From Sulfurimonas sp. (GTDB taxonomy: Bacteria > Campylobacterota > Campylobacteria > Campylobacterales > Sulfurimonadaceae), in assembly GCA_027011725.1 (NCBI GenBank), contig JALUZQ010000088.1, positions 1 to 10,658 on the forward strand: DNA of 10,658 nt. The letters are read 5' to 3'. The translations under genes were made by a program, and so were the position numbers. The notes under the pieces were generated by a model, which saw only the letters and a program-made list of their open reading frames with translations, did not search any database and was not told the DNA's origin. Below, one piece after another: positions 5,985 through 10,658 of the stretch; position 1 is the first letter of the stretch; each line of letters opens with the position of its first letter.

Positions 5985-7280
5985 ATGAATAATTTAGAAT
6001 TGAAAAATAGAGATTTGGATGTCCTTTGGCATCCTTGTACTCAAATGAAAGACCATGAAACGCTGCCGCTTATTCCCATTAAAAAAGCTCATGGAGTTTA
6101 TCTTGAAGATTTTGAGGGAAATAGATACATAGATGCCATCAGTAGTTGGTGGGTGAATATGTTTGGACATACTAACAGTTATATAAATGAAAAAGTAAAA
6201 GAGCAGCTTGACACACTTGAACACGTGATTTTAGCGGGCTTTACGCATGAACAGGTTGTGAGACTCTCAGAGCGTTTGGTAAAACTAACACCTCCAAATT
6301 TAGACAAATGTTTTTACTCAGACAATGGTTCATCGGCAGTAGAAGTGGCTTTGAAGATGAGTTTTCATGCCCATCTTAATGATGGTATAACAAAACCGCT
6401 TTTTGTCTCGCTAACAAACTCTTACCATGGAGAGACCATAGGTGCGCTGAGCGTAGGAGATGTAGAGCTCTACAAAGAGACCTATGAGCCTTTGCTTCTC
6501 AATACCATACAAACACCTGTACCTGAAGATATGAGTATAGAAGCAGCCATAAACGCAGCGACTGCGTTTGAAGAACTCTGCGCTCAACGTGCTGATGAAA
6601 TAAGTGCCATTATATTAGAGCCGCTTATTCAAGGAGCAGGGTATATGCATATGTACCATGGTGAATTCTTAGTGCGTGTGCGTGAGATATGCAGCAAATA
6701 CAATGTACATCTGATAGCGGATGAAGTAATGGTCGGATTTGGGCGTAGCGGGGAGCTTTTTGCAACACAAAAGGCCGGAATATCTCCTGACTTTTTAGTC
6801 CTTTCAAAAGGGCTCACAGGTGGGTATCTGCCACTCTCTGTTGTACTGACTTCAAATGAGATATATGCCAAGTTTTATTGTGATTACAATAAGTTTAAAG
6901 CCTTTTTACACTCTCACTCCTATACAGGCAATGCACTTGCCTGTGCTGCTGCAAATGCAACACTTGATATATTTGAAAACGAAAACGTCATTGAAAAAAA
7001 TAGAGAACTCGCTGCATATATGGCACAAAAACTGCAAGCTTTTGCAAAACTTTCAAATGTAAAAGAGATACGCCAAACAGGAATGGTCGCGGTTGTAGAG
7101 CTTCAAGGGTATGCTCCTGAGGAGCGAATAGGTTTGAGAGTCTATCAGTATGGATTAGATCATGGAGTACTGCTGCGTCCTCTTGGACATATTGTTTACT
7201 TTATGCCTCCTTATATCATTACAAAAGAGGAGATAGACATAATGATGGATACCGCTTATGAGGCGATCAAAGCCTTATAG
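5985..7280 (+). CDS. bioA: Adenosylmethionine-8-amino-7-oxononanoate aminotransferase (DAPA synthase)
   Basis: BioA is a PLP-dependent class III aminotransferase that converts 7-keto-8-aminopelargonate to 7,8-diaminopelargonate in biotin synthesis. The 431-residue length is typical. Markers in order: WHPCTQM (15-21), SSWW (53-56), YSDNGSSAVE (111-120), SYHGET (146-151), DEVMVGFGR (246-254) with the PLP-ring aspartate D246, the Schiff-base lysine K275 in LSKGLTGGYLP, SYTGNALAC (312-320) and RPLG (398-401). The E. coli motif HPYTSM has Tyr17 in the active site; here that place is Cys18. Several stretches (FYSDNG, KGLTGGYLP, H-HSYTGN) read like the lysine-using Bacillus enzyme, while SSWW is like the SAM-using E. 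coli one, so the amino donor is open. The start is chosen because WHPCTQM must be included and no earlier start fits. The gene is alone on its strand. Confidence 0.95.
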   Translation: MNNLELKNRDLDVLWHPCTQMKDHETLPLIPIKKAHGVYLEDFEGNRYIDAISSWWVNMFGHTNSYINEKVKEQLDTLEHVILAGFTHEQVVRLSERLVKLTPPNLDKCFYSDNGSSAVEVALKMSFHAHLNDGITKPLFVSLTNSYHGETIGALSVGDVELYKETYEPLLLNTIQTPVPEDMSIEAAINAATAFEELCAQRADEISAIILEPLIQGAGYMHMYHGEFLVRVREICSKYNVHLIADEVMVGFGRSGELFATQKAGISPDFLVLSKGLTGGYLPLSVVLTSNEIYAKFYCDYNKFKAFLHSHSYTGNALACAAANATLDIFENENVIEKNRELAAYMAQKLQAFAKLSNVKEIRQTGMVAVVELQGYAPEERIGLRVYQYGLDHGVLLRPLGHIVYFMPPYIITKEEIDIMMDTAYEAIKAL

Positions 7281-7282
7281 GT

Positions 7283-7876
7283 TTAGTCAAATTCAAATGT
7301 TGCAGAGGATGTATCATTGAGCATCAAAAGTCTGCAACTCTTTTCTAAAATGGCAAGCTTCTTTGCCATCTCATGCAGGTCTCTACTGTATGCATAGACT
7401 CCATATCCTCTAATAACTATGATGTTCGTTTTTTGTGTTTGGAAGTAGAGTGTAATCTCGCTTTGCGCTCTGTCATACCAATCTTCAAACTGTTTTGGAC
7501 TATAGATCTCTATGGAGCCAAGCTCTTCATAACCAAAGTAGTCCATAGGTGTGATGATGTTATGGGTAAGGGAATAGGCTGTCGTAAATTGAGGCATAGT
7601 AAAGCAAATGAATTTCGCTTCGGAAATATTGGAGTAGATACTGTGATGGATATCAGCATCAATACTTGCCTGTTTCCATCGGTAATCTTTTTTAAAGTAG
7701 AGCTCGATGAGACTCTTCTCATCAAGCGCATCAAAAATAGCCTCTTTGGTATTAATGATAAAACGTCCCGTCTCTGTTTTGGCAGAGAGCGAACCGTGGT
7801 AAATTCCAAAGAAGTCCTTGCGAAACATAGAGAGTGAGAGATTCGCAAGCTGCTTTTTAAGATGCGTTTTATTCAT
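7283..7876 (-). CDS. Class II aldolase/adducin-fold protein lacking the zinc ligands
   Basis: The 197-residue protein follows the class II aldolase (fuculose-1-phosphate aldolase) fold from end to end: GSLSAKT (28-34, for the usual GNISAR), I-H-H-S-I-Y (76-81) before the zinc site, the strand ICFTMPQFTTAYS (90-102), and IRGYGVYAYSRDL (155-167) followed by the closing helix. The usual HTHP is here FTMP (92-95), and the usual NHG is GYG (157-159). The three zinc-binding histidines of the family are therefore Phe92, Met94 and Tyr158. Asp73 stands where E. coli FucA has catalytic Glu73. Aldolase or epimerase activity of the known type is unlikely; a binding or structural role, as in adducin, is possible. 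The gene begins six bases after the dnaJ stop, with no clear ribosome site, and ends two bases from the convergent bioA stop. Confidence 0.75.
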   Translation of the reverse strand: MNKTHLKKQLANLSLSMFRKDFFGIYHGSLSAKTETGRFIINTKEAIFDALDEKSLIELYFKKDYRWKQASIDADIHHSIYSNISEAKFICFTMPQFTTAYSLTHNIITPMDYFGYEELGSIEIYSPKQFEDWYDRAQSEITLYFQTQKTNIIVIRGYGVYAYSRDLHEMAKKLAILEKSCRLLMLNDTSSATFEFD

Positions 7877-7882
7877 AGCTGA

Positions 7883-9007
7883 CTATTTAAACCAGCTTTT
7901 CATCTTGTCAATGACCGAATCAAGAATTGTCTCATGTGGTTTTGACTCGATGCCAAATGACTCTTGAAGCTTGTCTAAGAGTTCAAGCTGCTCCTCATTG
8001 AGCTTTTTAGGATACTGGATCTTAACAACTGCAATGAGATCACCTTTTCCATGCCCATGCACATCTTCAATACCTTCACCTCTAAATACAAAGCGTTGTT
8101 TGTCTTTTGTTCCTACATCGAGTTTCAACTCAAGCTCACCTGTAAGTGATGGAATGGTAAGCGTGTCACCTTTTACAGCCTGTGTAAAGAAGACTGGAAT
8201 CTCTATGTAGATATCATTGTCATCTCTGATAAAGTGCTTGTCAGGTTTTACCTCAAAGGTAACATAAAGGTCACCACGGTGTCCTTTTTTAGAGATATTT
8301 CCTTTTCCTGAAACTCTTAAACGGTTACCACTGTCGATGCCCTTAGGAACATTGATAGTTACAGTTTCACGAATCTCTTCGTAACCCAGACCGTTACATG
8401 TTTTACATGGATCAGTTGCCGACGTTCCTGTTCCGTTACATACCGGACAGGTTTGTGAAAAGGTCATGAAGCCTTGCTTCATATATATTTGGCCTTGTCC
8501 TTTACACTGTGGACAGGTAGAGAGTTTGCCGTCTTTTGCACCTGTTCCATTACATTTTTGACACGCTTTTTTATAGGTGAACTCTATCTCTTTTTCACAT
8601 CCAAAGACCGCTTCATTGAAGTTGATGTACATTTCAACATTGATATCGAGTGGATACTTGTCCATATCTGCAGGGTTTTGACGTCTTCGTGCACTACCGC
8701 CGCCAAAGCCGCCAAACATCTCCTCAAACATACTTCCAAGGTCGTCAAACGCAGAAGAGGAGTGTCCGCCTCCGCCCATGCCTTGCAGACCCTCTTTTCC
8801 ATAACGGTCATAGATACTTCTTTGTTTATCATCGCTGAGACATTGGTATGCTTCGTTAATAAGTTTAAATTTATGCTCTGCCTCTTTGTCTCCGGCGTTT
8901 TTATCAGGATGGTATTTTTTTGCTAATTTTCTATATGCTTTTTTAATAGTAGTCTTATCCGCGTCGCGCGATACTTCCAATATTTCATAATAGCTGAGTG
9001 TTTCCAT
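7883..9007 (-). CDS. dnaJ: Chaperone protein DnaJ (Hsp40, type I)
   Basis: DnaJ delivers unfolded clients to DnaK and stimulates its ATPase in the cytoplasm. All domains of a type I Hsp40 are present in 374 residues: J-domain 1-70 with HPD at 33-35, Gly/Phe-rich region about 75-105, then four CxxCxGxG zinc motifs, CQKCNGTG (149-156), CPQCKGQG (165-172), CPVCNGTG (187-194) and CKTCNGLG (201-208), and two beta-barrel substrate domains to the end. The start ATG (9005-9007) has AGGA ten bases upstream. No grpE or dnaK is adjacent. I find no CIRCE (HrcA) or HAIR (HspR) inverted repeat in the short upstream region, so heat-shock control, if any, is by another route. A class II aldolase-like gene follows in the same direction. 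Confidence 0.98.
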   Translation of the reverse strand: METLSYYEILEVSRDADKTTIKKAYRKLAKKYHPDKNAGDKEAEHKFKLINEAYQCLSDDKQRSIYDRYGKEGLQGMGGGGHSSSAFDDLGSMFEEMFGGFGGGSARRRQNPADMDKYPLDINVEMYINFNEAVFGCEKEIEFTYKKACQKCNGTGAKDGKLSTCPQCKGQGQIYMKQGFMTFSQTCPVCNGTGTSATDPCKTCNGLGYEEIRETVTINVPKGIDSGNRLRVSGKGNISKKGHRGDLYVTFEVKPDKHFIRDDNDIYIEIPVFFTQAVKGDTLTIPSLTGELELKLDVGTKDKQRFVFRGEGIEDVHGHGKGDLIAVVKIQYPKKLNEEQLELLDKLQESFGIESKPHETILDSVIDKMKSWFK

Positions 9008-9039
9008 AGTAATAAGATCCTATTTAAAATTTTTGTGGA

Positions 9040-9048
9040 ATTATACCA
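9040..9048 (-). promoter_or_regulatory. Extended -10 promoter of dnaJ
   Basis: On the minus strand these bases read TGGTATAAT, a perfect extended -10 element (TGn plus TATAAT at 9045-9040). Transcription would start near 9033, giving a leader of about 25 bases that includes the AGGA at 9018-9021. There is no clear -35, as expected for an extended -10 promoter. It lies back to back with the mltA promoter. Confidence 0.7.
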
Positions 9049-9069
9049 AATTTTACAAGTTTATTTTTG

Positions 9070-9075
9070 TATAAT
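9070..9075 (+). promoter_or_regulatory. -10 box of mltA
   Basis: TATAAT stands seven bases before the mltA ATG at 9083, so transcription should start at 9082 or 9083. The 17-base-spaced -35 position (9047-9052) shows no match to consensus. No ribosome binding site precedes the ATG; the bases between read TTTCCTT. This supports a leaderless or nearly leaderless mRNA. Confidence 0.55.
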
Positions 9076-9082
9076 TTCCTTT

Positions 9083-10177
9083 ATGAAAACATATACTATA
9101 TTACTCTTTATTTTACTGCTCTTTTTAGGGTGTACACAACATCCAAAACCACTTGTGAAAGAGTTGCCCAATACCTATCTGACACCTGCTGCGTTTGATG
9201 AACTGCCACAAATTGAGCGTATTGATTTTGATGCTGTCTTGGAGGGATTTATATATGACTGTAAAAGTGCAAAGACGCAAAAACTCTATGGAGAGCTTTG
9301 CAGTAAAGCAGAGGGTGTTATAGATGCAAAAGCCTTTATATTCAATAATTTTCAAGCCTATTTGGTACATGAAAAAGATGGCAGGAGTGAAGGGCTTTTA
9401 ACAGGGTATTATGAGCCAGAGATCCATGCTTCACTCCATAAGGATGATGTGTATAAATACCCACTCTATACTCCTCCAAATGATTTAATAACTGTTGATT
9501 TGGCTCCTTTGTATCCTGAGTTGAAACATTATCGGCTTCGGGGCAGATTGGAAGGCAACAGACTTGTTCCATACTACTCACGTGAGCAGATCAAACGTAG
9601 CGATATCAACAGCTCGGTTATTTGCTACTGCCGCTCGCAAATAGATAGATTCTTTTTAGAAGTGCAGGGCTCTGGGAAGGTGGTTTTAGATGACAACAGT
9701 AGTTTTTATGTCGGATATGCCAACCAAAACGGGCATAAATACAGCTCGATTGGGAAGTATCTCATCAAAACCGGTGCAATAGAGGCTAAAAACATCTCTT
9801 TAGCGTCAATAAGAGCCTATTTAGAAGCACATCCCAAGAGAGTTGATGAGGTACTCAATCAAAACAGGGCAATGGTCTTCTTTTCTAAACGCAGCCAAGG
9901 TGCAACAGGGGCTTTGGGCTTACAACTGCGCCCAAAAAGCTCTGTTGCCGTCGATAGAAAGTATATTCCGCTTGGAAGTATGTTATACTTAAGCTCTTAT
10001 TATGATAATAATAAAAAAATTGATAAATTTGTATATGCACAGGATGTGGGCGGTGCTATAAAAGGTGCTGTTCGAGCAGATTACTTTTTAGGCAGCGGTG
10101 AGGAAGCACTGCGTTTGGCAGGCTCGCTAAAAGCGCCGCTGCGTTTATGGATATTACTACCAAAAGAGAAGAAATAA
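9083..10177 (+). CDS. mltA: Membrane-bound lytic murein transglycosylase A (lipoprotein)
   Basis: MltA cuts the MurNAc-GlcNAc bond of peptidoglycan to leave 1,6-anhydro ends, acting in the periplasm. The 364-residue protein starts with a lipoprotein signal (Met-Lys, hydrophobic 5-15, lipobox LFLGC with Cys17 as lipidation site). The MltA domain shows GYYEP (108-112) and EVQGSG (193-198). The C-terminal 3D domain holds YIPLGSMLYL (294-303), QDVGGAIKG (320-328) and RADYFLG (331-337), whose conserved aspartates (321, 333) include the probable catalytic acid. Length is close to E. coli MltA (365). A GTG at 9035 opens the same frame but would put 16 extra residues before the signal peptide and has no ribosome site, so 9083 is chosen. 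recR follows after three bases, so the two are probably one transcript. Confidence 0.95.
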   Translation: MKTYTILLFILLLFLGCTQHPKPLVKELPNTYLTPAAFDELPQIERIDFDAVLEGFIYDCKSAKTQKLYGELCSKAEGVIDAKAFIFNNFQAYLVHEKDGRSEGLLTGYYEPEIHASLHKDDVYKYPLYTPPNDLITVDLAPLYPELKHYRLRGRLEGNRLVPYYSREQIKRSDINSSVICYCRSQIDRFFLEVQGSGKVVLDDNSSFYVGYANQNGHKYSSIGKYLIKTGAIEAKNISLASIRAYLEAHPKRVDEVLNQNRAMVFFSKRSQGATGALGLQLRPKSSVAVDRKYIPLGSMLYLSSYYDNNKKIDKFVYAQDVGGAIKGAVRADYFLGSGEEALRLAGSLKAPLRLWILLPKEKK

Positions 10178-10180
10178 CAG

Positions 10181-10658
10181 ATGAATAGTTCTTTAGAAAA
10201 ATTTAACAGGCTTGTCGATGCACTTGGTGAACTCCCGACCATTGGAAAGAAATCAGCGACAAGACTTGCTTATTATATGATAATGAATGATACCTATACG
10301 GCTATGAAAATATCTCATGCGATTGAAGATGCCATAGGCAGCTTAAAAAAGTGTCGTGAATGCGGTGGAATGAGCGAAGATGAACTCTGTTACATCTGTT
10401 CGGATGAGTCAAGAAACAGCTCTTTTTTATGTATTGTAGAGAGTGCAAAAGATATTTTGCTCTTAGAAGAGAATGGACTCTTCGATGGAAAATATTTTGT
10501 TTTGGATACGCTTGAAGAGTTAAGTATTTCACATCTTGAAGATATCGTGGCAAATGGAGTGAATGAAATTCTTTTTGCACTTACACCTTCGATTTCCAAT
10601 GATGCAGTAATGCTCTACATCGAAGATAAATTAAGTGCATATAATGTGAACTTCTCTA
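10181..10658 (+). CDS. recR: Recombination protein RecR (3' end outside window)
   Basis: RecR forms a DNA-binding ring that helps RecO (and RecF) load RecA at gaps. The first 159 residues are present; the family is about 190-200 long, so roughly 30-40 are missing. It has the helix-hairpin-helix LPTIGKKSATRLA (18-30), the zinc finger C58-x2-C61 ... C70-x2-C73, and the Toprim domain beginning LCIVESAKD (83-91). Between YFVLDT (105-110) and the later EILFALTPS (129-137) about nine residues are absent compared with E. coli, where the S-P-L-D-G-I-G-P segment sits. From memory, H. pylori RecR lacks it too. The ATG is three bases after the mltA stop, with a weak purine stretch (AGAGAAG) upstream. 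Confidence 0.95.
   Translation, partial: MNSSLEKFNRLVDALGELPTIGKKSATRLAYYMIMNDTYTAMKISHAIEDAIGSLKKCRECGGMSEDELCYICSDESRNSSFLCIVESAKDILLLEENGLFDGKYFVLDTLEELSISHLEDIVANGVNEILFALTPSISNDAVMLYIEDKLSAYNVNFS

Noticed and set aside
7257..7279. Hairpin at the 3' end of bioA as terminator
   Set aside because: An 8-pair stem with one G-T pair and a 7-base loop can be drawn, but no T-run follows on either strand and the stem is AT-rich.
7373..7837. 154-codon plus-strand frame opposite the aldolase-like gene
   Set aside because: The minus-strand product aligns with a known fold along its whole length; the plus frame shows no family likeness.
8474..8926. 150-codon plus-strand frame inside dnaJ
   Set aside because: Its cysteine-rich, low-complexity product is the reverse of the DnaJ Gly-rich and zinc regions; there is no ribosome site.
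9035..9082. GTG start of mltA 16 codons upstream
   Set aside because: No ribosome site, and it would place 16 residues before a normal lipoprotein signal peptide; it also crosses the dnaJ promoter.
9008..9082. CIRCE or HAIR heat-shock operator before dnaJ
   Set aside because: Neither TTAGCACTC/GAGTGCTAA nor CTTGAGT/ACTCAAG arms are present in this interval.
1..10658. Mobile elements, CRISPR arrays, tRNA or rRNA genes
   Set aside because: No transposase or integrase, no direct repeat arrays, and no RNA gene signatures were seen; the gaps between genes are too short to hide them.

Overview
The window looks like core chromosome of a free-living, AT-rich Campylobacterota (Epsilonproteobacteria), most like Sulfurimonas or a relative. 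This rests on three things. The gene order bioA / ppiD-like / ftsA / ftsZ matches, from memory, the Helicobacter pylori order. The RecR carries an internal deletion that I recall from Helicobacter RecR. The proteins are compact and tightly packed. I see no mobile element, CRISPR array, tRNA or rRNA. No gap between genes exceeds 100 bases.

Layout. Bases 1-1626 (+): the end of an unseen gene, then a MacB/LolD-type ABC ATPase, then a polytopic membrane protein with periplasmic cysteines, all overlapping and probably one transcript. Bases 1623-5891 (-): a four-gene unit read leftwards, ppiD-like, ftsA, ftsZ and a small J-domain protein. Its last stop codon overlaps the stop of the rightward unit. 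Bases 5892-5984: a divergent promoter region. Bases 5985-7280 (+): bioA, with a near-consensus promoter that appears to start transcription at the ATG itself. Bases 7283-9007 (-): dnaJ followed by a class II aldolase-fold protein whose zinc ligands are replaced. Bases 9008-9082: a second short divergent region with back-to-back promoters. Bases 9083-10658 (+): mltA and recR, the latter cut by the window end.

How the genes work together. The leftward operon couples division (FtsA, FtsZ) to protein folding: a membrane-anchored PpiD-type chaperone comes first and a J-domain co-chaperone last. dnaJ supplies the general Hsp40, and MltA cleaves peptidoglycan. BioA and RecR are housekeeping enzymes of biotin synthesis and recombinational repair.

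The least explained parts are: the ABC-linked membrane protein, whose cysteine layout resembles the VKOR family of disulfide-forming enzymes; the zinc-less aldolase homologue behind dnaJ; the apparently parvulin-less PpiD; and two promoters, for bioA and mltA, placed so that the mRNAs should be leaderless.
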